Source: Candidatus Krumholzibacteriia bacterium (GTDB lineage Bacteria > Krumholzibacteriota > Krumholzibacteriia > LZORAL124-64-63). Taken from it: 64,000 nucleotides of DNA. Where the stretch lies: the NCBI GenBank assembly GCA_016744705.1, contig JADGDU010000013.1, positions 1-64,000 on the forward strand, read 5' to 3'. Positions 25,051 to 34,700 of the stretch are shown piece after piece. A model generated the notes under the pieces. That model did not search any database, was not told where the DNA came from, and saw only the letters and a program-made list of their open reading frames with translations. Each line of letters starts with the position of its first letter. The stretch's first letter is position 1. Position numbers and translations under genes: made by a program.

Positions 25051-27030
25051 ATGTTTAGCAATTGGGGCTTGGGAAAAAAGATCGGTGCCGGCTTCGGGAC
25101 CATTTTGACTCTGTTGTGTGTGGTTGGTGTTTGGTCATTGCTGGGAGTTTCTGGAATCGTGACTAACGCCACCGAAGTGATCGACGGCAACAAGCTGAAG
25201 GGCTTGATGGTGGAAAAGGAAGTGGACCACCTGAACTGGGCCAATAAGGTGGGGCAGTTGATCACCGATGATGAAGTGACCCAGTTGGACGTTCAGATGG
25301 ATCCCACCCAGTGCGCGTTCGGCCAATGGCTCTATAGCGAGAGTCGGCAGGAAGCGGAGACCATGGTGCCTGGTTTGGCAGGCATTCTTTCTCAGGTCGA
25401 AGAGCCGCACAAGAAACTGCATGAAAGTGCCACCGAGATCTGCACTCATTTTCAGCCAGCAGATTTGGATATGGCCGGTTTTCTTCTGGATTCAAAAGTC
25501 GGGCATTTGGCCTGGGAATCCACAGTTTCCCGTGCGTTTCTGGATCCGAATGTTTCAGACCTGACCGGAGTCCAGATGGATCCTAAAAAATGCAGTTTTG
25601 GCCAATGGCTATATGGGACGGGAGTGCAAAACAGAAAATCTGAAGATACTGAATTTGCAGCCATTTGGACCAAGGTTGAAAAAGACCACGCTCATTTGCA
25701 TACCAGTGCAAAATCGGTAAATGCCATGATGCGTATGGATGAAGAAGGCCAAGCTCTGGAAATGTATATGGATACCATCGCGCCCACTGCTCACAAGGTT
25801 CTTGGGGGAATTGATGAGTTCCTTGAATTGGACCACCAGGAAGTGGCGGGCATGCTGAAGGCGCAGGAAATTTATGCGTCCCAAACAAGCCCTGCTTTGG
25901 TGAAGGTGCAGGAATTGTTGGGCGAGGCCGGACATCTGGTTTCACAAAATGTTATGACCGATGAAGAGATGTTGAATAAGGCGCAGTCTACCAAGATGGT
26001 GGTTTCTATTCTGAGCATCGTGGCAGTAATTTTAGGCATTGGTATGGGCATTCTCATCACTCGCGGCATTGTCATTGCCCTGACTCGGGTGATGGCTGAT
26101 TTGGGCCTTGGCAGTGAACAAGTGACTGTGGCGGCAGGTCAGGTGGCCCAGGCCAGTCAAGATATGGCTGATGGAGCCAGTAACCAGGCCTCCAGCTTGG
26201 AAGAAACATCGGCGACTTTGGAAGAAATGGCGGCCATGACCAAAGAAAACGCTGGCAATGCCAATGAAGCCAATAGTCTGACCAACAGCTTGCAGGATGT
26301 GGCAGAAACCGGCCAGGAGGCCATGACCCGCATGACCAACGCCATTGAGAAAATCAAGGACTCTTCAGACCAGACAGCCCGCATCATCAAGACCATTGAT
26401 GAGATCGCTTTCCAAACCAATTTGCTGGCCCTGAACGCCGCTGTGGAAGCTGCCCGGGCTGGCGATGCAGGTAAAGGATTTGCCGTGGTGGCTGAAGAGG
26501 TTCGGAATTTGGCCCAGCGCAGTGCTGATGCAGCCAAAGATACTGCCGAATTGATTGATCAATCGCAAGTCAATGCAAACGGTGGTGTGGAAGTGACTCA
26601 GGAAGTGACGGGGATTCTGGGTGAAATCGTGACTGGCGTGAGCCGTGTGAGTGATTTGGTGGATGCGGTCAGCAGTTCCAATGAAGAGCAGAGCCGCAGC
26701 GTTGGTGAAATCAACCGCGCAGTGGGCCAACTGGATCAAGTGACGCAGAGCAATGCCGCCAATGCTGAAGAATCGGCATCGGCCAGTGAGGAACTTTCGG
26801 GCCAGGCTCGGGAGCTGAATGGCATGGTGGGAACTCTTGGGGCCATTGTCACCGGAGACACCCATGCCCAAGTGGTCACTTCGGAACCCAGGCAAACTCC
26901 AGCCAGCGCTCCTATGTCTGCCCCTCTGGCCTGGACTGCCACGGAAGTTTCCAATGTGCCTGCCGGACCACCAGCTGCCGCTCCTTCCGAAGTCATTCCC
27001 CTGACTGAAGAGGAACTGATTGAGCTCTGA
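25051..27030 (+). CDS. Methyl-accepting chemotaxis protein with two periplasmic CZB domains
   Basis: A 659-aa chemoreceptor. TM1 is about 12-32 and TM2 about 316-340. Between them sit two CZB zinc-binding domains, each complete: H60 (DHLNW), C88 (CAFGQWLY), H120 and H124 (HKKLH); then H152 (GHLAW), C181 (CSFGQWLY), H213 and H217. The cytoplasmic part has the signalling hairpin [20 protein letters not shown] and [18 protein letters not shown]. No clear HAMP is seen after TM2. The last residues (EEELIEL) are not a CheR-binding pentapeptide. CZB domains bind zinc and sense zinc or oxidants such as hypochlorous acid. GGAGG precedes the ATG. Confidence 0.93.
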   Translation: MFSNWGLGKKIGAGFGTILTLLCVVGVWSLLGVSGIVTNATEVIDGNKLKGLMVEKEVDHLNWANKVGQLITDDEVTQLDVQMDPTQCAFGQWLYSESRQEAETMVPGLAGILSQVEEPHKKLHESATEICTHFQPADLDMAGFLLDSKVGHLAWESTVSRAFLDPNVSDLTGVQMDPKKCSFGQWLYGTGVQNRKSEDTEFAAIWTKVEKDHAHLHTSAKSVNAMMRMDEEGQALEMYMDTIAPTAHKVLGGIDEFLELDHQEVAGMLKAQEIYASQTSPALVKVQELLGEAGHLVSQNVMTDEEMLNKAQSTKMVVSILSIVAVILGIGMGILITRGIVIALTRVMADLGLGSEQVTVAAGQVAQASQDMADGASNQASSLEETSATLEEMAAMTKENAGNANEANSLTNSLQDVAETGQEAMTRMTNAIEKIKDSSDQTARIIKTIDEIAFQTNLLALNAAVEAARAGDAGKGFAVVAEEVRNLAQRSADAAKDTAELIDQSQVNANGGVEVTQEVTGILGEIVTGVSRVSDLVDAVSSSNEEQSRSVGEINRAVGQLDQVTQSNAANAEESASASEELSGQARELNGMVGTLGAIVTGDTHAQVVTSEPRQTPASAPMSAPLAWTATEVSNVPAGPPAAAPSEVIPLTEEELIEL

Positions 27031-27054
27031 TCCAAAGGTGGATTAAAGAGAATT

Positions 27055-27091
27055 GCGCCTTGCTCCTGTCATGGGGCAAGGCGCTTTTTTG
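27055..27091 (+). terminator. Terminator of the chemoreceptor gene
   Basis: GCGCCTTGC (27055-27063) pairs with GCAAGGCGC (27076-27084), and TTTTTTG follows. Confidence 0.9.
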
Positions 27092-27185
27092 TTTCTGTTT
27101 TTGTTTATGGTTGATTTCAGGACCCCACCTCGTGTATCAGTGAACAGAACAAAACCCCATTTCTGTTTCTGCGTGAAAGGTCCTC

Positions 27186-28856
27186 ATGGAATTCATCACT
27201 AATTTCTCCGCCAATTTGTCCGGCACCGTATGGGGTTGGCCTTCGATATTCCCGCTCATGGTGGCCTTGTTGCTGATCACCGGATTGGTCACCACCGTCA
27301 TGCTTCGTTTCATTCAGATTCGCCGCCTGAGGCACAGTTTTGATGTGGTGCGGGGTAAGTATGATGATCCCAGCCATGAAGGCGATCTGTCCCACTTCCA
27401 GGCTCTGACCACAGCCCTGTCAGCCACCGTGGGCATTGGCAACATCGCGGGGGTGGCCACGGCTCTGCATTATGGTGGTCCCGGGGCCCTGTTCTGGATG
27501 TGGGTGACGGCTCTTTTCGGTATGGCACTGAAATATGCCGAATGCACCCTGGCCATCAAATACCGAGTGATTCTGCCAGATGGCAGCGCCTCTGGTGGCC
27601 CCATGTATTACATCGAAAAGGGATTGGGTAAATCCTGGAAACCCCTGGCGGTATTTTTCGCCGTGTGTGCGGTCATTTCCAGCTTCGGTTCCGGAAATAG
27701 CATCCAGGCCTTCACCGTGGCCGACCAGCTGCGCAGCGACCTTGGCGTGCCCACCTGGATCACAGGCATCATGTCTGCCGGTTTGGTGGCTCTGGTTATC
27801 CTGGGTGGGATCAAACGCATCGGGGCCGTGACGAGCAAGCTGGTGCCCTACATGGCGTCTATTTACATTGCCGGCGGACTGCTGGTGTTGGTCATGAACT
27901 TCACCAGTTTGCCCGGAGTGATTGGAGATATTTTCCAATCGGCCTTCAAGCCGGCTGCCCAGGTGGGTGGCTTTGCCGGGGGAACATTTATTTTCATGCT
28001 CACCTGGGGAGTGAAGCGAGGACTCTTCTCTAACGAGTCCGGCCAGGGCTCTGCTCCCATCGCCCATGCGGCAGCCATCACCGACGAGCCAGTGCGCGAG
28101 GGTGTGGTGGCCATGATGGGCCCCTTGATTGATACCCTGATCATTTGCACCATCACCGGTTTGGTCATTCTTTCCACTGGTGTTTGGAACTCAAAAATGG
28201 ATGCGACTTTGGATATCAACGCCCAGAATACCCTGAGTGTGATTGTGGATGATGGACAGGTCCATACCGATGGAGAATTACGCCTTCAGGATAAGTTCAC
28301 CGGCACGGTGGATGTGGATCATGGCCTTTTCCAGGGCGTGAACTTAGTACGCAATCACAGCATCGTGGATGCGGCGACCATTTGGGAGTCCAGCGGCGAA
28401 AAATTCACGGGCACCATGGAAGTGAAAGATGGTGATATCCAACTGGAGAGCATTGATGGGTTGATATTGACGGGTTTGATGGCCCAGAACGGTTCTCCTT
28501 TGACGGCCTGGGCGTTTAAGGAAGGGTTGCGCCCCATCTTGGGCCAGTGGGGTTACCTGATCATCACCATCGGGGTGGTTTTGTTTGGCATTTCCACGGC
28601 CATCAGCTGGAGTTATTACGGTGACCGCGCTATGGTTTACCTGGCCGGCCCGCAGTATGTATTGCCCTACAAGCTGGTCTTTGTATTGATGAATTTCCTG
28701 GGAGCGATTTTCTCTCTTGAGGTGGTGTGGAATTTCGGCGACAGTGCTCTTGGTTTGATGGCGCTGCCCAACCTCATTGCCTTGATTTTCCTGAATAAAA
28801 AAGTGCGCTCCATGACCAATGAGTATTTTTCCAAGGATCACAAACCGCTCCGCTAA
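27186..28856 (+). CDS. Alanine/glycine:cation symporter (AgcS family) with an inserted domain
   Basis: A 556-aa sodium-coupled amino-acid symporter in the inner membrane. Family signatures are ALTTALSATVGIGNIAGVAT, GPGALFWMWVTALFGMALKY, GGPMYYIEKGLG and KRGLFSNESGQGSAPIAHAA. Normal members have about 450-490 aa. Here about 100 extra residues (about 336-436), rich in Asp, Thr and Val and predicted beta, interrupt the protein between LVILSTGVW and GSPLTAWAFKEGL, two stretches that are close together in normal members. AAAGG precedes the ATG. No glycine riboswitch was recognised in the 95-bp leader. Confidence 0.9.
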   Translation: MEFITNFSANLSGTVWGWPSIFPLMVALLLITGLVTTVMLRFIQIRRLRHSFDVVRGKYDDPSHEGDLSHFQALTTALSATVGIGNIAGVATALHYGGPGALFWMWVTALFGMALKYAECTLAIKYRVILPDGSASGGPMYYIEKGLGKSWKPLAVFFAVCAVISSFGSGNSIQAFTVADQLRSDLGVPTWITGIMSAGLVALVILGGIKRIGAVTSKLVPYMASIYIAGGLLVLVMNFTSLPGVIGDIFQSAFKPAAQVGGFAGGTFIFMLTWGVKRGLFSNESGQGSAPIAHAAAITDEPVREGVVAMMGPLIDTLIICTITGLVILSTGVWNSKMDATLDINAQNTLSVIVDDGQVHTDGELRLQDKFTGTVDVDHGLFQGVNLVRNHSIVDAATIWESSGEKFTGTMEVKDGDIQLESIDGLILTGLMAQNGSPLTAWAFKEGLRPILGQWGYLIITIGVVLFGISTAISWSYYGDRAMVYLAGPQYVLPYKLVFVLMNFLGAIFSLEVVWNFGDSALGLMALPNLIALIFLNKKVRSMTNEYFSKDHKPLR

Positions 28857-28880
28857 AAGCCGGGGGAAGGACCATAGATT

Positions 28881-29738
28881 TTGAGCTTGCCAGAAGAGAA
28901 GATTGAGGAGCCGGTAGCGGCCGCCATGGAAGCCCTGGCCGATGCAGGGCAATTGAACGCCGATAATGCCGACCTGCATTGGTTGTACGAACAGTCTGTA
29001 CAGAATGCAGAGGCGGAAGTGCATTTCATAGATCGGGTTTTTTACAAGGAATTCGGCCGGAGCCCTTCTTTCCTTCGGGAAGATTTTTGCGGCACCGCCC
29101 TGCTGTGCAGTGAATGGGTGAAGCGCCGGAGAGCCAACACCGCTTTGGGAGTGGACTACGATGGCCCCACCCTGGACTGGGGGCGCATCAACAATCTGAA
29201 TCCCCTGGGGGAGCGTGCAGAAGCAGTGACCCTGGTGCGTGATGATGTGCGCAAGGTGAGGGATCCCAAGGCCGAGGTTTTGGCTGCTACAAATTTCAGC
29301 TGGTGGGGATTCAAAACCCGCGCTGAGTTGAAAGAGTATTTTACTATTTCCCGGGAAAGCCTACAGGACGATGGCATGCTCATGCTGGATATCTACGGGG
29401 GGCCGGAAGCCCAGATTCCGCAGATTGAAGAAAAGGACGTAGAGGGGTTTGACTACCTCTGGGATCAGGATGATTTTAATCCCATCACCGGGGAAGTGCG
29501 TTGCTACATTCATTTCCGTTTTCCAGACGGTAGCCTGATGGAGAACGCTTTTGCCTATGACTGGCGCCTTTGGTCTCTGCCTGAAACCTGTGATCTGCTG
29601 GAAGAATGTGGCTATCGAAAGGTTATTGTTTATTGGGAAGGAACCGACAATGACGGTGAGCCCAGCGGAAAGTTCAATCCAGATCGCAAAGGTGATTTGG
29701 CTCCGGCATGGGTGTCCTATATTATCGCATTTCGCTAA
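28881..29738 (+). CDS. Class I SAM-dependent methyltransferase
   Basis: A 285-aa enzyme. SAM motif I is degenerate but visible as REDFCGTALLCSEWVKRR, and GVDYDGPTLDWG fits the motif II strand. DGMLMLDIYGG matches the late beta-strand of the fold. The substrate is unknown. The start is TTG 28881 with GGAAGGA about 10 nt upstream; ATG 28926 is an alternative that would drop 15 residues. The gap to the symporter is 24 bp, so co-transcription is likely. Confidence 0.8.
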   Translation: MSLPEEKIEEPVAAAMEALADAGQLNADNADLHWLYEQSVQNAEAEVHFIDRVFYKEFGRSPSFLREDFCGTALLCSEWVKRRRANTALGVDYDGPTLDWGRINNLNPLGERAEAVTLVRDDVRKVRDPKAEVLAATNFSWWGFKTRAELKEYFTISRESLQDDGMLMLDIYGGPEAQIPQIEEKDVEGFDYLWDQDDFNPITGEVRCYIHFRFPDGSLMENAFAYDWRLWSLPETCDLLEECGYRKVIVYWEGTDNDGEPSGKFNPDRKGDLAPAWVSYIIAFR

Positions 29739-29869
29739 GATGAAATTGTTCTTGCCAAGCAGGCTTGTTGAGTGAATCGTTCTCTCTATGGGAGGTGCCG
29801 GTGATCATGTAGTCTTCACCGGTGGCGGCAGATTTCCAACTGGCTTTATGGCTTTTCGGGAGTGGATAA

Positions 29870-30142
29870 ATGTCTGACTACAGTGTGTGTCATAAGTGTG
29901 GCGCTGAAATCGAAGAAAAAGGAATTCATTTTCACGGCCAGGTTTTTTGCTGCGATGAGTGCTGCGAAGAATTTAATGCCGAGCTCCAGGAAAAGGATGA
30001 GCCGGAGCTGGATGAATTGGACGATGTTGAAGTCGAGGACGATGATTTTTCGGACGAGCTCGACTATCAGGATAAAGATGAATTTGAAGAGGATACTGAT
30101 CCTTTGGATGATGATTTCGATATCAAGCCTGAAGATTTTTAG
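29870..30142 (+). CDS. Small zinc-ribbon protein with acidic tail
   Basis: A 90-aa protein. The first 40 residues carry CHKCG (7-11) and, about 17 residues on, CCDECC, giving up to six Cys plus two His (HFH) for one or two metal sites. The remainder is strongly acidic. GGGAGTGGATAA precedes the ATG and a terminator follows. The family is not recognised; a metal-binding or chaperone-like role is inference. It converges on the selenoprotein gene. Confidence 0.75.
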   Translation: MSDYSVCHKCGAEIEEKGIHFHGQVFCCDECCEEFNAELQEKDEPELDELDDVEVEDDDFSDELDYQDKDEFEEDTDPLDDDFDIKPEDF

Positions 30143-30146
30143 TATG

Positions 30147-30180
30147 AAAAAAGGAACCCCAATTGAGGTTCCTTTTTTTA
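30147..30180. terminator. Bidirectional terminator between the zinc-ribbon gene and the HesB-like gene
   Basis: AAAAAAGGAACC (30147-30158) pairs with GGTTCCTTTTTT (30168-30179). An A-run on one side and a T-run on the other serve both convergent genes. Confidence 0.88.
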
Positions 30181-30205
30181 CTCGAATTTCCTACTGACAG
30201 GAAAA

Positions 30206-30559
30206 TCAACCACAGCCACTGCAGCCGCCGCTGTCGCCGCTGCTACCGCAATCACTGCTTTCGCCCAGCTTCAGCATATAGCCACGCCGGTACGATTCGT
30301 TGACATAATCGATGGTCAGTCCGCCGCTCTGGCGCACCACATCGGTGGTCTGGGTATCCATTAAGAACTTAATGGCCCCTTCTTCTACAGTAGTGTCTTC
30401 GTCTTTAGGCTCATCCAGAGCCATGCCAATACTGGGACCGCCTCAGCCAAAGCCTTGGACAAAGAGCCTTACGCCTTTGCCTTCGTGCTCATTCCAGTCG
30501 AAGTCTTTGAAGGCTTCGACGGCAGTGGCGGTGATGTCGATCAGGTTCGTGTCACTCAC
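30206..30559 (-). CDS. HesB/IscA-like selenoprotein (in-frame UGA read as selenocysteine)
   Basis: Reading through one TGA at 30445-30443 gives a 117-aa A-type Fe-S carrier-like protein. The Sec sits at residue 39 in VQGFG-U-GGPSIGMALDEPK, exactly where HesB/IscA proteins have their first conserved Cys (G-C-G/S-GPS-G-LDE). Downstream homology continues in the same frame (GAIKFLMD, GGLTIDYVN) and ends in a Cys-rich SGGCSGCG tail. The start is GTG 30559, with AGGTGG about 6 nt upstream. HesB-like selenoproteins are a known family. Other genes here stop at TGA normally, so UGA is not globally recoded. A simple nonsense mutation is the alternative, but the frame stays intact and conserved. Confidence 0.82.
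30408..30445 (-). promoter_or_regulatory. Candidate bacterial SECIS element next to the UGA
   Basis: Directly after UGA on the minus strand, GGC pairs with GCC at the base, CCAG with CTGG in the middle and GGC with GCT at the top, within 35 nt and with internal asymmetry. The position suits a SelB-read element; the fold was drawn by eye. Confidence 0.4.
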
Positions 30560-30936
30560 GATGATCCACCTTTTCTGCTGCCAATGTCCGGTCAGGTTAT
30601 TCTTGGGGACCGAACGTTCAATTTGGGGGATCCAAGCCATTTCCCCGTCTACTATATCGGTCCAAATGAAACACACTTTATAAATTTCGCAACTATGCAA
30701 GGGCAAAATGCTGTTCTTCCGTTAACAGGCAGCATCAAAAATAGTAGCATCTTTGTATGAATTTGATCAAACCAGCGGCTCCACCGGCTCTTTTGGTGCT
30801 TTCCGTAGCTATTGTGGGATTGCGGACCTCCAGCGAGACCCGGAGTTACGCCAGCAAAGCTGGTTTACAAACTTGCGTGGCCCAAGGAGCCAGCCCATTG
30901 CCCGCGGGGGCAATGGGCTGGGGCTGTGGGATGGAT
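30560..30936. other. Gap with a strong hairpin, no gene
   Basis: 377 bp between two minus-strand genes. CCAGCCCATTGCC (30890-30902) and GGCAATGGGCTGG (30909-30921) form a perfect 13-bp stem about 16 bp after the next gene's stop; CCAGC-AAA-GCTGG lies at 30851-30863. Neither has a clear T-run on the minus strand, but together they probably end the Gly-rich gene's transcript. The selenoprotein promoter must lie in the remaining part; none is convincing. Confidence 0.5.
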
Positions 30937-31575
30937 CTATTTCTGCAAATTGTACACCAGTTTTGCACTGACCGTGTCTTTGCTGTTGGGAATAGGCAAC
31001 TTCTCCGAGACTGTCAACCGCCCTCCATCTTCGCTCAGCTCGTAGTTGCGGGAGCGGGCCTTGGGATCCTTACCCGTTTTCCACTCGACCACGAGAATGT
31101 TTTTATCCCAGTGGGCTGAAGCGGTGGCTTCTCCCCGTTGGGTCCAAATTTTTTCAGAGCGACCGTCAGTGTGCAAGAGGCGAGTGATGTCCAGGCCGTC
31201 GGTGATGTTCAACTCAAGTCCATCCTGGAAAATTTCAAGGCTCGATTGCTGCTTTTTCATCTCTTCTGCGTGTTTCTGGGCCTGAGAGTCAGAGCCGGAT
31301 TGTTCGCCGCCAGGTTGGCCGCCCATGTTGCCGCCACGACCGCCACCGCCACCGCCACCGCCGCCACGACCGCCACCAGGACCGCCACTACCACGGCCGG
31401 CGCCTCTGTTTCCACCCATGGCTTTCATCATGATTTGGTGAATATCATCGCTCATCTTTTCGTTCAGGGCCCAACTTCCTGTGAGGTTGGGTTGTTCTTG
31501 TGTCGTTTCCTGAGCCAGGCTCAAAGGCACGGCCAAGATCATAAAAAGTACAGTGAGAAGGATAGATCGTTTCAT
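30937..31575 (-). CDS. Exported protein with a long glycine/arginine-rich stretch
   Basis: About 212 aa. A signal peptide (MKRSILLTVLFMILAVPLSL, then AQ) is followed by NLTGSWALNEKMSDDI, a low-complexity Gly/Arg/Gln run of about 45 residues, and a beta-rich domain (DGRSEKIWTQRGEATASAHW, then LVVEWKTG). ATG 31575 is chosen because it starts the signal peptide. Similar TGxWxLN plus Gly-rich proteins occur in several environmental phyla; the function is unknown. Confidence 0.72.
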   Translation of the reverse strand: MKRSILLTVLFMILAVPLSLAQETTQEQPNLTGSWALNEKMSDDIHQIMMKAMGGNRGAGRGSGGPGGGRGGGGGGGGGRGGNMGGQPGGEQSGSDSQAQKHAEEMKKQQSSLEIFQDGLELNITDGLDITRLLHTDGRSEKIWTQRGEATASAHWDKNILVVEWKTGKDPKARSRNYELSEDGGRLTVSEKLPIPNSKDTVSAKLVYNLQK

Positions 31576-31612
31576 AGCTCTACTCGCTTTTCCAAGGAAT
31601 GAGTGATAGAAA

Positions 31613-31650
31613 CCAGCCGACCCCAGGGCAATTTGGGGAGGATCGGCTGG
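31613..31650 (-). terminator. Probable terminator of the RND operon
   Basis: CCAGCCGA (31613-31620) pairs with TCGGCTGG (31643-31650), with CCCA/TGGG able to pair inside. On the minus strand TTTCTATC follows. It lies between the RND stop and the next gene's start. Confidence 0.6.
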
Positions 31651-31708
31651 CTCCGTCATGCACTTATAAAACGCACGTGAATTAAAAACCTCTCGAAAAA
31701 TATTTAGA

Positions 31709-34700
31709 TTAAATCAGGTTATGGCCACCTTGTTTGGTTAGGAAGGCTTCTGATTCATCGATATCGGTTTCTCCAAAGGTTTCTTTCACACCAAAAAAGG
31801 CTTTCATCTGGGCCAGCACTGAATAACTGACGGGCACCATTAACAAGGTGATGAAGGTAGCAAACATCACTCCAAAGCCCAGGCTGGTGGCCATGGGAAT
31901 CAGGAATTTCGCCTGCAGGCTCTTCTCCAGAATCAAAGGCATCAGCCCGGCAAAAGTGGTCACGGATGTGAGCATGATGGGGCGGAAACGTCGCAACCCT
32001 GCCCGGGTTAAGGCATCACTGAGACTGTGTCCCTCTTTTCGGGCCCGGTTGATGAAATCAATCATGATCAACGAATCGTTCACCACCACACCGGTGAGGG
32101 CCACCACACCAAACATGCTGATCAGGGTGAGGTTCAATCCCATCACGATGTGGCCCCAAATGGCGCCCACAATTCCAAACGGAATGGCAGACATAACGAT
32201 GAGTGGCTGCAGGTATGATTTGAACATGACTGCCAGCAGCACATAAACCAGCATCATGGCCATGATGAAACCCCTGGCCAAACTGGACATGGAGTCTGCC
32301 CGTTCTTTTTGCTGGCCTTCCATGCTGAATTGGAGGCCGGGATAGTCGGCCATCAATTGGGGCATGATATTCTCGCGCAAGTCGCGGTTGACTTCATCAG
32401 CGTTGGCCACGGCCTGGTTAATTTCAGCCGTAACGGCCACCACTCTCTTGCGATCCGCGCGCTCGATGGAAGCAAATCCCCGACCAATATCCACTTGAGC
32501 CACCCGGCTGAAAGGCACCAGGTCACCGCTGGGTGTGCGGATACGCATGGACTCAATGTTGCCCAGGCTGCGCCGTTCATCTTCTGGATAACGAATCATG
32601 ACTTTGACTTCGTCACGCCCCCGTTGCAGACGCATGGCTTCATCGCCGTAAAAACCTGCCCGCACCTGCCGAGCCAGATCCGAGAGGGAGATACCCAATG
32701 TGCGCGCTTCAGGCTTGAGATTCAGCTTCATCTCCACCTTGCCTTCACGGAAGGAGTCGGTGATGTCCTGCACGCCGGGATAAGCAGCCAGCTCTTCCTT
32801 CAGGGCGCGTCCGGCAGCCACCAAACCTTCGGTGTCAGGGGATGACAACTGAACGTAAATTGGTTTCCCGCCGCGGAAAAGATCGGCGGAAAAACTGGCG
32901 GCTACGGCGCCGGTGATGGGGCCGCAAAGCTCACGCCACCGGGCAGCCATTTCCGGGCTGGGGATGTTCCGCAATTCAGCAACCATCAATTCCGCATTGA
33001 CTTCAATAAGATGAGCTCCACCCGAGACTGCTCCTTCGCTTCGTTCATTGGTCCTGGGCTGGGAACCCACCGAAGTGCTCATGTGTTTGATAATAGAATC
33101 AGCATCTGGATCACGGTCTTCTTCAAACTCGGCGATGGTCTGAGTCAGGGACGATTCCAGCTGCTCCACTACTTTCAGGGCATCGTCAACGGTGCTACCC
33201 TGAGGCAAAGTGATAGCGGCAATGAGATTGTCGGCATCCACATTAGGCATGAAGGTGAATTTGATGTGTCCTCCCACAAACCACCCCATGGTGACAATCA
33301 AAGTGGACAGGGCTAAGGAGATCACCAGAGCCCGGTGGCTCAGGGCGAATTCGAGAGTGGGGCGGTACCACTTCTGGATGACCTTATCAACCTGGCCGTC
33401 GAAGCCTTGCTTCATGCGGGCATAAAAGTTGGGGGCCTTATTTGGGTCTTCTTCTTTGATTTTGATGGTGCTCAAGTGTGCGGGCAAAATCAACAATGAC
33501 TCCACCAGGCTGAACACCAGAATGGCGATGACCACCACCGGGATGTTGAACATGAATTTTCCCATGGTGCCATCGACAAAAGCCAGGGGCAGGAAGGCCA
33601 CCACAGTGGTCAGGACTGCGAAGGTTACGGGTCCGCCCACTTCGAGGGTTCCCAACTTGGCCGCTTTTAACCGGCTGTGTCCCATTTGTCGGTGGGTGTA
33701 AACGTTTTCGCCCACCACAATGGCATCATCAACCACCAGGCCCAGGGATACGATGAATGCAAACATGGAAATCATGTTCAGCGATACTCCGAATAGGGGC
33801 AGCATCCAGAAGGCGCCCAGGAAGGAGATCATCAATCCCACGGTGACCCAAAGGGCCAGGCGGAATTCCAGGGAGATGGTCAACGTCAGGAAGACCAAGA
33901 TCAAACCAATGACACCGTTCTTTCCCAGTAGGTTCATGCGCCCGCGGTAAACGGTGGAGCGGTCATGCCAGGTGGTCAATTCAATGCCTGGCGGCATGCG
34001 ATCTTTCATGGTGGCCACATATTCTTTGGCCACTTCGGTGACCGTCAGCACTCCCTGGTCTCCGGTGCGGTAAACGGACACTAACGCGGCGCGCTTTCCA
34101 TCCAGAAAAGTGGCTGTGTCCAGGTCTTGAAAGCCGTCTTTGATGGTGGCTATTTGATCAAGAGTGACCTGGGATCCATCAAGGGCGGTGATCACAACAA
34201 TGCGCCCAAACTCTTCGCCGGTATAAAGCTGTCCCTTGGTGCGGACGAGAATTTCACCCACATCGGTTTTGACACTGCCCCCGGGTAAATCCATACTGCC
34301 GGTTTTTACCGCCTGGGTGACCATGGATAGGGTCAGCCCGTAGGCCTGCAGGTTTTCTTCACTCACTTCGATGGAGATTTCATAGGGTCGGGTTCCCCCC
34401 AGAGTGACATAAGTGATGTCCGGCATGGCCAGCAAATCGTCTCTGGTTTTTTCAGCGATAATCTTGAGGGTGCTCTCGGAGGCGTCACCATAGATGACCA
34501 GATCAATGACCTGATTTTTGCGTTCCACCTGGGAGATGATGGGCTTTTCGGTTTCCTCGGGGAAAGTGATGATGCGGTCGACTTCGGCTTTGATGTCGTC
34601 AAGAGCCTTGCGCACATCGACGCCCCGGTTCAACTCCACCATGACCACGCCCACGCCTTCAGAGGCGGTTGAGGTCATTTTTTTAATGCCGTCCACACCC

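Noticed and set aside
27092..27185. A glycine riboswitch before the alanine/glycine symporter
   Set aside because: The 94-bp leader lacks the paired GGAGAG-type conserved elements and is too short for the usual aptamer plus expression platform.
30443..30445. UGA reassigned to glycine or tryptophan across the genome
   Set aside because: Many intact genes here end at TGA with a sensible C-terminus or overlap (for example hydC/hydB, sigma/kinase), so only this UGA is read through.
30757..31119. A 120-codon plus-strand frame over the hairpin region and the Gly-rich gene
   Set aside because: It crosses a perfect inverted repeat and overlaps a minus-strand gene with a signal peptide; no ribosome site.
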